From an uncultured Granulosicoccaceae bacterium (GTDB taxonomy: Bacteria; Pseudomonadota; Gammaproteobacteria; Granulosicoccales; Granulosicoccaceae), in assembly GCA_937922945.1 (NCBI GenBank), contig CAKZUP010000048.1:1-42427 (forward strand): a DNA stretch of 42,427 nt, read 5' to 3'. This document shows positions 17,892-25,616 of this stretch, in pieces (position 1 is the stretch's first letter; each line of letters begins with the position of its first letter). A program made the translations under genes and the position numbers. The notes under the pieces were generated by a model that saw only the letters and a list, made by a program, of their open reading frames with translations, did not search any database and was not told where the DNA came from.

Positions 17892-17896
17892 AGGAG
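17892..17896 (+). promoter_or_regulatory. Ribosome binding site of the binding-protein gene
   Basis: AGGAG at 17892-17896 is 10 nt before ATG 17907 and only 1 nt before GTG 17898. It therefore supports the ATG start and a clean signal peptide. Confidence 0.65.
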
Positions 17897-17906
17897 TGTG
17901 TTAAGC

Positions 17907-19472
17907 ATGAAACTAAAAACCTTAGTGCTGGCGATGTTTGCCAGTTCCGCCATGACGTCTGTGGCTATCGCTGAAGACGATTACAAAATCGTTGACAAGC
18001 CTCTGGAGCTAAGCATCCAGATGAACCACAAACGATACCCGGTTTATAAAGAAGATTGGCCAGTAGAACAGGAAGCCCGAAAGCTCACTAATATTCATTT
18101 GAAAGATGTCACTGTTGGTGCGAACATGCGCACCGATAGTGAAAACACAGGTAAAACCGAAGCGTTGAACCTGATGCTCGCATCGGGCAAGATTCCTGAT
18201 ATTGTTGGTTCCAGCCGAATAAAAGATTTCGTCAATCAGTACGGGCCTGAAGGTGCGTTTTTACCTCTCAACGATCTTATCGATGAGCATGCGCCTAACC
18301 TGAAGAAATTTTTCGAAGAAAAGCCGCACATTAAATCAGCGCTTTCAGCTGCCGATGGAAATATGTATTACATACCGTATCTTCCCGATGGAAAATATGG
18401 TCGTGCCTATTTTATCCGATACGATTGGCTGGATAAACTGGGTCTAAAAGTACCCGAAACGGTCGATGAGTTTGAAGCTACTTTACGTGCGTTCAAAACA
18501 CAAGATCCGAACGGCAATGGTGAAGCAGATGAAGTGCCGTATTTCGCCAGACAATGGCCAGAGTTGATTCGTCTGGTTACTTTGTGGGATGGCCGGTCAT
18601 CAGGCTCCGACACCTACCACGACTTCATGGTAGTAGACGGTGAAATTCAACATCCCTACGCGGGCGAAGGCTATCGTGAGGGTATAAAGAATCTGGCTCG
18701 CTGGTATGAAGAGGGCCTGATTGATGCAGAAATATTCACTCGTGGTAGTTCATCGCGTGAATTTCTTCTATCGGAGAATTTAGGCGGCGCCACGCACGAT
18801 TGGTTTGCATCTACTTCGGGTTATAACCGTTTGTCTTCCGAAATTGATAATTTCGCCTTCAAGGCTTTCGCGCCACCGGCGTCTGTTTCAGGTAAGCGTA
18901 TCGAAGAGCATCGACGTATCCCGATTAAGCCTGATGGTTGGGCAATTGGCGGTACCAACAAGCATCCGGTTGAAACTATCAAGTACTTCGACTTCTGGTT
19001 CACTGAGAAAGGTCGTCGACTGGCTAACTTTGGAGCAGAAGGCGTTCAATACGACATGATCGATGGTAAGCCGATCTTTAAAGATTCGGTGTTAAACAGC
19101 GATGAACCTGTCAACAATCAACTGTACCAAGTCGGTTCACAACTGCAGGCACGTGGTTACTTTCAGGATTATAACTACGAAGCTCAGTGGTCGAATAAGT
19201 TTGCACTCGAAGGCATCGCTCTGTATGACCAGGGCGATTATTTGATCGATCAATTTCTGGGTGTGGCTTTTAACGCTGACGAGCAGAAAGTCTATGATAA
19301 GTACTGGGGAACCGTGCGTGACTACATGCTTGAGCGCCAACAGACCTGGATATTGGGCAATGGCGATGTAGAAGCAGAGTGGGATGATTACATGGCGCAG
19401 TTAAATCAGAAAGGTTTGCAAGACGTTCTTGATGTAATGAACCAGGCCTACAAGCGTCAATACGGTGAATAG
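17907..19472 (+). CDS. algQ-like: AlgQ-like alginate/oligouronide-binding protein of an ABC importer
   Basis: This 521-residue periplasmic solute-binding protein has a signal peptide (MKLKTLVLAMF, cut after VAIA at residue 22) and no lipobox Cys. Much of the mature sequence can be aligned by eye to Sphingomonas AlgQ2: LNLMLASGKIPDIVG, YGPEGAFLPLNDLID, YIPYLPDGKYGRAYFIR, GGATHDWFAST and DSVLNSDEPVNNQLY. The calcium-site loop DPNGNGEADE at 200-209 corresponds to the one in AlgQ1/AlgQ2. It should deliver oligouronides to the AlgS/M1/M2-like complex. The comparison is from memory, not an alignment run. Related uronide polymers cannot be excluded as ligands. Confidence 0.9.
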   Translation: MKLKTLVLAMFASSAMTSVAIAEDDYKIVDKPLELSIQMNHKRYPVYKEDWPVEQEARKLTNIHLKDVTVGANMRTDSENTGKTEALNLMLASGKIPDIVGSSRIKDFVNQYGPEGAFLPLNDLIDEHAPNLKKFFEEKPHIKSALSAADGNMYYIPYLPDGKYGRAYFIRYDWLDKLGLKVPETVDEFEATLRAFKTQDPNGNGEADEVPYFARQWPELIRLVTLWDGRSSGSDTYHDFMVVDGEIQHPYAGEGYREGIKNLARWYEEGLIDAEIFTRGSSSREFLLSENLGGATHDWFASTSGYNRLSSEIDNFAFKAFAPPASVSGKRIEEHRRIPIKPDGWAIGGTNKHPVETIKYFDFWFTEKGRRLANFGAEGVQYDMIDGKPIFKDSVLNSDEPVNNQLYQVGSQLQARGYFQDYNYEAQWSNKFALEGIALYDQGDYLIDQFLGVAFNADEQKVYDKYWGTVRDYMLERQQTWILGNGDVEAEWDDYMAQLNQKGLQDVLDVMNQAYKRQYGE

Positions 19473-19473
19473 T

Positions 19474-19489
19474 CACTGAATTTTCAGTG
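19474..19489. other. Small hairpin after the algQ-like stop
   Basis: CACTGA (19474-19479) and TCAGTG (19484-19489) form a 6-bp stem with a 4-nt loop, starting 2 nt after the stop codon. It sits just before the larger hairpin at 19502. Confidence 0.45.
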
Positions 19490-19501
19490 TGGAATGAAGT
19501 T

Positions 19502-19522
19502 GGCAGCGCCAGTGGCGCTGCC
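19502..19522 (+). terminator. Strong hairpin between the binding-protein and lyase genes
   Basis: GGCAGCGCC (19502-19510) and GGCGCTGCC (19514-19522) make a perfect GC-rich 9-bp stem with an AGT loop. The following tcttctc is only mildly T-rich, so it may attenuate rather than stop transcription, or protect the upstream message. Confidence 0.6.
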
Positions 19523-19569
19523 TCTTCTCAACAGCAAGAACTTTAATTTCAAGAATTGAACGCTTATCT

Positions 19570-21912
19570 ATGCAAAGTTGCGAACATCAGAACGGAGATT
19601 TAGCGGTATTGGATGAACCGGCAACCGGGCGGTTGACGATTCAATACTCGCCGGTGGCAGACACACTCATTGCCGAGAATCCACCTCGTTTTACATGGTT
19701 ACCTACAATCGAGGCTGATGCAGAATACGTTATTCGAATTTCAAATAATTCAAACTATGCACCAGAAAATACAACACTGTTTGAAGGCATAGCGTTGAAT
19801 TTTTTCACACCAGACAAAGTACTACCCGCGGGTAGTTATGTGTGGTCTTATGCCATTTGGTCTCCCGAGGCCAACAAAGCTGTATCGAATTGGAGCAGTG
19901 ATAGACAGTTTACGCTGAACGAAGAACTGCCCGAAACACCACTTGCATCTCGTGAAGCTCGTTTTGCCGATGCGAACAGAGAACACCCGCGGCTATGGAT
20001 GAACAAGTCGCGCATAGCATCGTTCAAGCAAAGCCTTGCTAACGATCCAACACACTGCACATGGGATGTGTTTTATGCGAAATCGGTTGCTCCATGGATG
20101 GAAAGAGAGGTAATGACAGAGCCTGCCGGTTATCCCGATCATAAGCGGGTAGCGCATATCTGGCGGCAAACCTATATCGATTTACAGGAATTGATTTACG
20201 CCATCCGGCATTTAGCCGTAGGTGGCGTTATTACAGACGACGAAGCCTTAATAGCCCGTGCAAAGCAGTGGTTGCTTGAAGCTGCTTCCTGGAACCCGAG
20301 TGGAACAACCTCGCGCGGCTACACCGATGAGTGGGCATTCAGAGTTAATGGTGCATTGGCTTGGGGCTACGATTGGCTTTACGATGAACTAACAACAGAA
20401 GAGCGCGACTTGGTTCGTACGGCACTGCTGGTTCGCACCCGCGAAACAGCTGACCATATCATCAAGCACGCCAATATCCAGCTCTTTCCATTCGATAGCC
20501 ATGCGGTAAGAGCTGTGTCTGCGGTATTAATTCCAGCTGCCATTGCCTTGCAAGACGATGAGCCGGAAGCCGAAGGCTGGCTTAACTACGCCATTGAGTT
20601 CTTATCTACTGTGTATTCTCCGTGGGGTGATGCACAAGGTGGTTGGGCAGAGGGGCCTCACTATTGGATGACCGGAATGGCTTATTTGATCGATGCGGTG
20701 AATCTTCTTAAATCTTATACCGGCATAAACTTATATCAACGACCGTTCTTTCAACATACCGGAGACTTTCCACTATTTACCAAAGCGCCTGATACACGAA
20801 GAGCAACTTTCGGTGATGACAGTACGATGGGTGACCTTCCTTCGTTGAAGATTGGTTATAACCTTCGCCAGTTTGCAGGTGTTACCGGTAATGGCGCTTA
20901 TCAATGGTATTACGATGAGATTAAGCGCAACGACACCGGCACCGAGATGGCGTTTTATAACTATGGTTGGTGGGACCTGAATTTTGATGAGCTGACGTAT
21001 CAAACCGACTTCCCGATTATAGATGCGAAACCACTGGCAAAAGAAGATAATTTGCGATGGTTTAAAGGAGTCGGCTGGGCTGCTATTCAAGCGAACATGG
21101 AAACTCCCGATCAGCATATCCAGTTTGTGATGAAATCGTCCCAATACGGATCTATAAGCCATAGCCATGGAGACCAGAACGCATTTTGTCTTGCAGCGTT
21201 TGGAGAAGATCTGGCTATCCAGTCTGGTCATTACGTCGCTTTCAATAGCACAATGCACCAGAACTGGCGACGTCAGACACATTCAAAAAACGCCATTCTT
21301 ATTGATAGTAAAGGACAATACGCCGGAAAAGATAAGTCTGTGGCTATGCGTTCATCCGGCGATATTGTCAGTGCGGTTCAGCGCGACGATCATATCTATA
21401 TTCAGGGCGATGCCACTGCGGCTTATCAATCGCTGACGCCGGAAGTAACCAAGGTCCTGCGGGATATATACTTTGTCAACAATAGCTATTTTGTGATTGT
21501 TGATGCCATCGATGCGCAAACACCGGTGGCTATTGATTGGCTTCTGCACGCGAATGCACCGATGGATTTAAGCGCAACAACGTTTCGCTATACTGGTGAG
21601 AAAGCCGGATTTTACGGACAGGTCTTATGGTCTGAAGCTGGAGCTGCCAAGTTGTCGCAATTCACCGATTTTCCCGATGTAGATCCGACAGATTATGAAG
21701 GCCTGCCGGTAAGTACGTGCTTGACAGTCAGTTACCCAAAAGCGGTTCGTCATCGGATTGCCACACTGCTTGTGCCGTACTCGCTTGCTAAGCCGCAGCG
21801 AATATTCAGTTTTTTGGATGATCAAGGCTACGATTGTGATTTGTATTTTACGGATTCAGACGACCGTAGTTTTAAAGTAGTTGTGCCTAAGACATTCGAC
21901 GTCGGTCGGTAA
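19570..21912 (+). CDS. PL15-type exolytic alginate/oligouronide lyase (DUF4962 + heparinase II/III fold)
   Basis: This 780-residue lyase has an N-terminal DUF4962 beta domain (about 25-140), an alpha/alpha toroid (about 145-480) and a C-terminal heparinase II/III beta domain (about 490-770). Arg199, His311, Arg314, Tyr365, Trp467 and His531 fall at the same numbers I recall for the active-site pocket of Agrobacterium Atu3025 (PL15, 776 residues): HIWRQ, DSHAVR, EGPHYW, NYGWW, SHSHGDQN. It should release unsaturated monosaccharide by beta-elimination from the end of an oligouronide. There is no signal peptide, so it acts in the cytosol on imported chains. The substrate could be alginate or, as in some PL15 members, another uronide. 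Confidence 0.9.
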   Translation: MQSCEHQNGDLAVLDEPATGRLTIQYSPVADTLIAENPPRFTWLPTIEADAEYVIRISNNSNYAPENTTLFEGIALNFFTPDKVLPAGSYVWSYAIWSPEANKAVSNWSSDRQFTLNEELPETPLASREARFADANREHPRLWMNKSRIASFKQSLANDPTHCTWDVFYAKSVAPWMEREVMTEPAGYPDHKRVAHIWRQTYIDLQELIYAIRHLAVGGVITDDEALIARAKQWLLEAASWNPSGTTSRGYTDEWAFRVNGALAWGYDWLYDELTTEERDLVRTALLVRTRETADHIIKHANIQLFPFDSHAVRAVSAVLIPAAIALQDDEPEAEGWLNYAIEFLSTVYSPWGDAQGGWAEGPHYWMTGMAYLIDAVNLLKSYTGINLYQRPFFQHTGDFPLFTKAPDTRRATFGDDSTMGDLPSLKIGYNLRQFAGVTGNGAYQWYYDEIKRNDTGTEMAFYNYGWWDLNFDELTYQTDFPIIDAKPLAKEDNLRWFKGVGWAAIQANMETPDQHIQFVMKSSQYGSISHSHGDQNAFCLAAFGEDLAIQSGHYVAFNSTMHQNWRRQTHSKNAILIDSKGQYAGKDKSVAMRSSGDIVSAVQRDDHIYIQGDATAAYQSLTPEVTKVLRDIYFVNNSYFVIVDAIDAQTPVAIDWLLHANAPMDLSATTFRYTGEKAGFYGQVLWSEAGAAKLSQFTDFPDVDPTDYEGLPVSTCLTVSYPKAVRHRIATLLVPYSLAKPQRIFSFLDDQGYDCDLYFTDSDDRSFKVVVPKTFDVGR

Positions 21913-21980
21913 AGCTGGGTCGGTGTGAAACCAGGCCGGTAAACCCAAGTCTAAGAAGTAAGCCAGTAAACTATGGCTGT

Positions 21981-21992
21981 ATCTAAGTGACT
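21981..21992. promoter_or_regulatory. 12-bp motif shared with the gntR upstream region
   Basis: atctaagtgact here is identical to 13980-13991, inside the inverted repeat upstream of gntR. It lies 41 nt before the SDR start and could be a regulator half-site. Chance is not excluded. Confidence 0.3.
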
Positions 21993-22032
21993 GGTTCGAA
22001 AAAATAAACTCGTAATATAGGTAGAAAAACAC

Positions 22033-22779
22033 ATGAACTTGAAGGGCAAAACGGCGATCGTTACCGGTGGCGGAAGGGATATCGGCAGGGCAACTGCAAT
22101 TAGACTCGCACATGCTGGAGCGAATGTCGTTATTAACTACCACAGTAGCTCAGATGGCGCGACGTCAGCGGTTGCTGAAATAGAAGCCCAGGGTGGAGCA
22201 GCGTTGGCATTGCAAGGCGATATGACCAAAGAAGCGGAAGTGGCAGCCCTGGTTGCAGCTACTGTTGAGAAATTCGGACGAGTTGATGTTTTAGCGCATG
22301 TAACCGGTGGATTGGTTGCGCGTAAGCCGTTGCCAGAACTCACAGTTGAACATTGGCAAACGGTGATGGACTTAAACGCAACATCCTTTTTGCATATTGT
22401 CAGAGCGGCGCTTCCACATATGAGCGAAGGTGGCTCTATCGTTGTTACCGCTTCACAAGCTGGGCGTGATGGTGGTGGCCCGGGGGCGATTGCTTATGCT
22501 GCCTCCAAAGGGGCCGTGGTTACAATGGTGCGAGGTATGGCTAAAGAGCTAGGACCGGATATCAGGGTTAATTCTGTTTGTCCCGGTATGATCGACACGG
22601 ATTTTCATAATACGTTTACCAAACCCGAAGTCAGAACTAACGTTGCCAATGCCACCCCGTTGAAACGTGAAGGGACACCAGAAGATGTCGCCAATTTGAT
22701 CAGCTATCTGGCTTCCGATGAAGCAGCGTTTGTTACAGGAACCAATGTTGATATCAATGGTGGATTGCTATTTTCCTAA
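22033..22779 (+). CDS. SDR-family reductase, probable DEH (4-deoxy-5-hexoseulose uronate) reductase
   Basis: This 248-residue short-chain dehydrogenase has the cofactor motif TGGGRDIG at 11-18, Asn115, the catalytic Ser141 (VTASQAG) and Tyr155/Lys159 in YAASK, and a C-terminal NGG. By sequence alone it would be annotated FabG-like. Its position directly after the PL15 lyase is that of the DEH reductase in alginate clusters, where it turns the unsaturated uronate's open form into 2-keto-3-deoxygluconate with NAD(P)H. A KduD-like role is the alternative. Asp16 after GGR and Asn-Tyr near residue 35 do not settle cofactor choice. Confidence 0.85.
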   Translation: MNLKGKTAIVTGGGRDIGRATAIRLAHAGANVVINYHSSSDGATSAVAEIEAQGGAALALQGDMTKEAEVAALVAATVEKFGRVDVLAHVTGGLVARKPLPELTVEHWQTVMDLNATSFLHIVRAALPHMSEGGSIVVTASQAGRDGGGPGAIAYAASKGAVVTMVRGMAKELGPDIRVNSVCPGMIDTDFHNTFTKPEVRTNVANATPLKREGTPEDVANLISYLASDEAAFVTGTNVDINGGLLFS

Positions 22780-22828
22780 TTCGTTTTGGGAGTAGTAGTG
22801 TTAACCTTTAGAAGGCCGGGTACCACCC

Positions 22829-24055
22829 ATGAAAATTACTGATGCAAAAGTGTTTGTGGGTGGCCCTGGTAAGAACTATGTCACGCTGAAAATAGTGACC
22901 GATCAAGGTGTTTATGGCCTTGGTGATGCAACACTGAATAATCGCGAAACTTTGCCTGCGGCATACTTGCAGGACTACCTCATACCCAATCTAATTGGGC
23001 GCGACCCACGCAATAGCGAGGATATTTGGCAGTTCTTTTATCGTGGGGCGTATTTTCGTCGCGGCCCGATCGCAATGGCGGCATTTGGTGCAATTGATAT
23101 GGCGTTATGGGATATCAAGGCCAAACTTGCAGATATGCCGCTGTATCAACTATTCGGTGGCAAGAGTAGAGATGGTGCGTTGGTCTATGCACATGCCACC
23201 GGCTCTGATCTTGAAGATCTTATAGACTCCATCGCGTTTTATGTAGAGCAAGGTTATAAGGCGGTTCGGGTTCAATGCGGTATTCCTGGTATGCCCACTA
23301 AAGGTTATGGTGTTGCCGACAAAGGACTAACCGATACACCGTTTATAACCGATTTCAGCGGAGTGCATCCCAAGGAGGAAATCTGGGATACCGATCGCTA
23401 TATGCGGTTTATGCCAGCGGCGCTCTCAGAAATTCGTGACCGCTTTGGCCCGGAACTAAAAATATTGCACGATGTGCATCATCGTTTGTTACCGCGTGAA
23501 GCAGCGGAATTTGCCAAGGCGGTAGAGCATGTCAATCTGTTCTGGCTGGAAGATCCAACACCGGCTGATGATCAGAGTGCGCTGAAATTGATTCGACAGC
23601 ATTCCACAGTACCCATTGCCATCGGCGAGGTTTTTAATTCAATTTGGGATTGCAATCAGCTCATTGAAAACGAACTCATCGATTTTATTCGTGTAGCGGT
23701 GACTTATGCGGGCGGGATTACTCATGTGAAGCGTATTGTTGATCTGGCCGCGCTTCATCACGTGCGAACCGGCTTCCATGGTGCGCCAAGTCATTCTCCG
23801 CTGTGTATGGCAGCCCAAGCACACCTAAATGCTTGGGCACCGAATTTTGGTATCCAAGAATACCTTGTTCTCGATACACCGGAGTGTGATGCATTGTTTC
23901 CCGCTAAACACACATTGATCAACGGTATGATGTATGTCAGTGACGAACCTGGTCTGGGCGTTGATTTCGATGAGAACGAGGCTGCGCAATACAGCTATAA
24001 GCCGGGTAGTCATCCGATTGTTCGATTAGAGGATGGTACGCTCTGGAATTACTGA
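22829..24055 (+). CDS. manD: D-mannonate dehydratase (ManD), enolase superfamily
   Basis: The 408-residue protein is a ManD-group enolase-superfamily enzyme that dehydrates D-mannonate to 2-keto-3-deoxy-D-gluconate. Metal ligands Asp215 (ILHDVHHRL), Glu241 (WLEDPTP) and Glu267 (IGEVFN) are present. Catalytic candidates are Arg147, Tyr160, His217 and His317 (GFHGAPSHSP). Ala319 after FHG is, as I recall, the residue of efficient mannonate dehydratases, whereas Pro marks low-efficiency members. The C-terminal RLEDGTLWNY is typical. It follows the SDR gene by 49 bp and feeds the same intermediate as alginate breakdown. Confidence 0.92.
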   Translation: MKITDAKVFVGGPGKNYVTLKIVTDQGVYGLGDATLNNRETLPAAYLQDYLIPNLIGRDPRNSEDIWQFFYRGAYFRRGPIAMAAFGAIDMALWDIKAKLADMPLYQLFGGKSRDGALVYAHATGSDLEDLIDSIAFYVEQGYKAVRVQCGIPGMPTKGYGVADKGLTDTPFITDFSGVHPKEEIWDTDRYMRFMPAALSEIRDRFGPELKILHDVHHRLLPREAAEFAKAVEHVNLFWLEDPTPADDQSALKLIRQHSTVPIAIGEVFNSIWDCNQLIENELIDFIRVAVTYAGGITHVKRIVDLAALHHVRTGFHGAPSHSPLCMAAQAHLNAWAPNFGIQEYLVLDTPECDALFPAKHTLINGMMYVSDEPGLGVDFDENEAAQYSYKPGSHPIVRLEDGTLWNY

Positions 24056-24086
24056 TAAGCTTTTCATGGCAGTATTCATCACTTTA

Positions 24087-24135
24087 GTTAACTTGCTTAA
24101 TATGCTTCTCTAAAGTTAACAGCAAAGTTAACAGC
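24087..24135. repeat. 12-bp tandem repeat and GTTAACTT/AAGTTAAC hairpin
   Basis: aaagttaacagc is repeated at 24112-24123 and 24124-24135. GTTAACTT (24087-24094) can pair with AAGTTAAC at 24113-24120, or with its copy at 24125-24132. Two alternative hairpins could form after manD; no T-tract follows. Confidence 0.55.
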
Positions 24136-24220
24136 CTCGACCCAAAGCCGATAACGTTGACACAGTGAAACGACTATTCTGAATAAGCCGCAAATACCAA
24201 CATCGTTTGACATATTCAGA

Positions 24221-25525
24221 ATGGCATGGCCGATGGCTATGCGCTCGGTAATGATGTTTTCTATTGTCATTATCGATCTCTATCTGGTTTCCTCGCTGGG
24301 GGAGGAAGCCGTTGCCTCCATTGGTATTGCCACGGTTATTACGGGCATGGTTATGGGGACAACACTTGCATTTGCCAATGCGATGCAAATCAAAGTAGCT
24401 CAGGCTTATGGCAACGATAATCCCCTAGAGCTTAAAACGGCATTTTATTGTGGCCTTGCTATCAATATTGCCATTGTCTTCACAGGCATTGTCTTGATTC
24501 TGTTGTTCGGTGGATCACTGCTGGATTTAATGGCACATTCTACTGAAATTGCCAATGGAGCTTCAAGCTACCTGCAAGTCTTTCTGTTGGTGCTATTCGC
24601 TGAAGCATTAAGCAGTGTATTCACCAGCCAGTTTAATGGATGTGGAAGAACAAAGTTAGCCTTCTATAGCTTCCTGATTTCTGCTCCATTCAACGTGGCA
24701 TCCAGTATTGTATTGATATTTGGCCTCTATGGATTCCCGGCATTGGGTTTGGCAGGAGCTGCGTGGGGATCATTTATAGGTGCAGGGCTACGATTACTTT
24801 ATTTAGCGTGGATGTTCTATCGTTTGCATGATTTATTTCAACAAGTGAGCGGATGGCTGCATACGAGTTTTCTTACAGCTACTATTAAACAGTTTAATTT
24901 TTCCTGGCCAATTGCGGCCACCTTTGTCAGCATGACCTTCACCAATCAAGTCTGTATGGGCATCTACTCCAATTTAAGTGTGTATCAGTTTGCCGCTATT
25001 ACGCTAATTATGCCTTGGGTACGAATTGCTGGACAACTGAGCTATACGTGGACGCAAGCAACCGGCATATTGCTTGCGCAACTACTCGGCAAATCGCTAT
25101 CGTCCAATGAATTGGATACTTTTTTAAGCCGAGCCTGGCGTGGTGCGTTTAAAGCTGCATTTGTTGTGGCTATGGTATACGCGCTTATTATTTTGGCCAC
25201 TCGTTGGATATACGCAGATTTGTCTGAGGAAACCCGCTTAGCACTGCTGAGTTTCCTTCCTGTCTTGTTGTTGGTACCCTTTCCCCGGGTGTCCAATGCG
25301 ATTTGTGGGAATGTGTTGCGGGCATCAGGTGATACCCGATCATCCATGAATATTCATCTGCTCGCGAATTGGTTGTTTATGGTTCCCATGACAGCACTGT
25401 TTGTATTGGTGCTAAATGTCTCGGTAACGTGGGTTTTTGCGCTGTTTCTGCTTGAGGAGCTGGTTAAGTTTCCACTTTTTCATCGCCGAATATGGAGTAA
25501 AGAGTGGCATACGATTAAAGCTTGA
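24221..25525 (+). CDS. MATE-family cation-coupled efflux transporter
   Basis: This 434-residue inner-membrane protein has about twelve hydrophobic helices in two similar halves, as in the MATE/NorM multidrug and toxin extrusion family. Family-like features include QIKVAQAYGNDNP after helix 2, SSVFTSQFNGCGRTK in the first half and SNAICGNVLRASGDTR in the second. ATG 24221 cuts the usual N-terminal lead short; the frame stays open to 24161 without a standard start that has a ribosome binding site. It is 165 bp after manD on the same strand. The substrate is unknown; export of an acid or a toxic pathway aldehyde would be only a guess. Confidence 0.85.
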   Translation: MAWPMAMRSVMMFSIVIIDLYLVSSLGEEAVASIGIATVITGMVMGTTLAFANAMQIKVAQAYGNDNPLELKTAFYCGLAINIAIVFTGIVLILLFGGSLLDLMAHSTEIANGASSYLQVFLLVLFAEALSSVFTSQFNGCGRTKLAFYSFLISAPFNVASSIVLIFGLYGFPALGLAGAAWGSFIGAGLRLLYLAWMFYRLHDLFQQVSGWLHTSFLTATIKQFNFSWPIAATFVSMTFTNQVCMGIYSNLSVYQFAAITLIMPWVRIAGQLSYTWTQATGILLAQLLGKSLSSNELDTFLSRAWRGAFKAAFVVAMVYALIILATRWIYADLSEETRLALLSFLPVLLLVPFPRVSNAICGNVLRASGDTRSSMNIHLLANWLFMVPMTALFVLVLNVSVTWVFALFLLEELVKFPLFHRRIWSKEWHTIKA

Positions 25526-25605
25526 ACCGCAGCGGCGGCTCGAGAGCGTACTAGTCAGAACTCCTTGGTTGCAGGAGCTGTCTTTTTTTTGGAAAGGTAT
25601 TGGCC

Positions 25606-25610
25606 GGAGG
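25606..25610 (+). promoter_or_regulatory. Ribosome binding site deciding the Gfo/Idh/MocA start
   Basis: GGAGG at 25606-25610 is 6 nt before ATG 25617, which removes 60 unconserved codons from the longest open frame (beginning 25437). Confidence 0.8.
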
Positions 25611-25616
25611 ATTATA

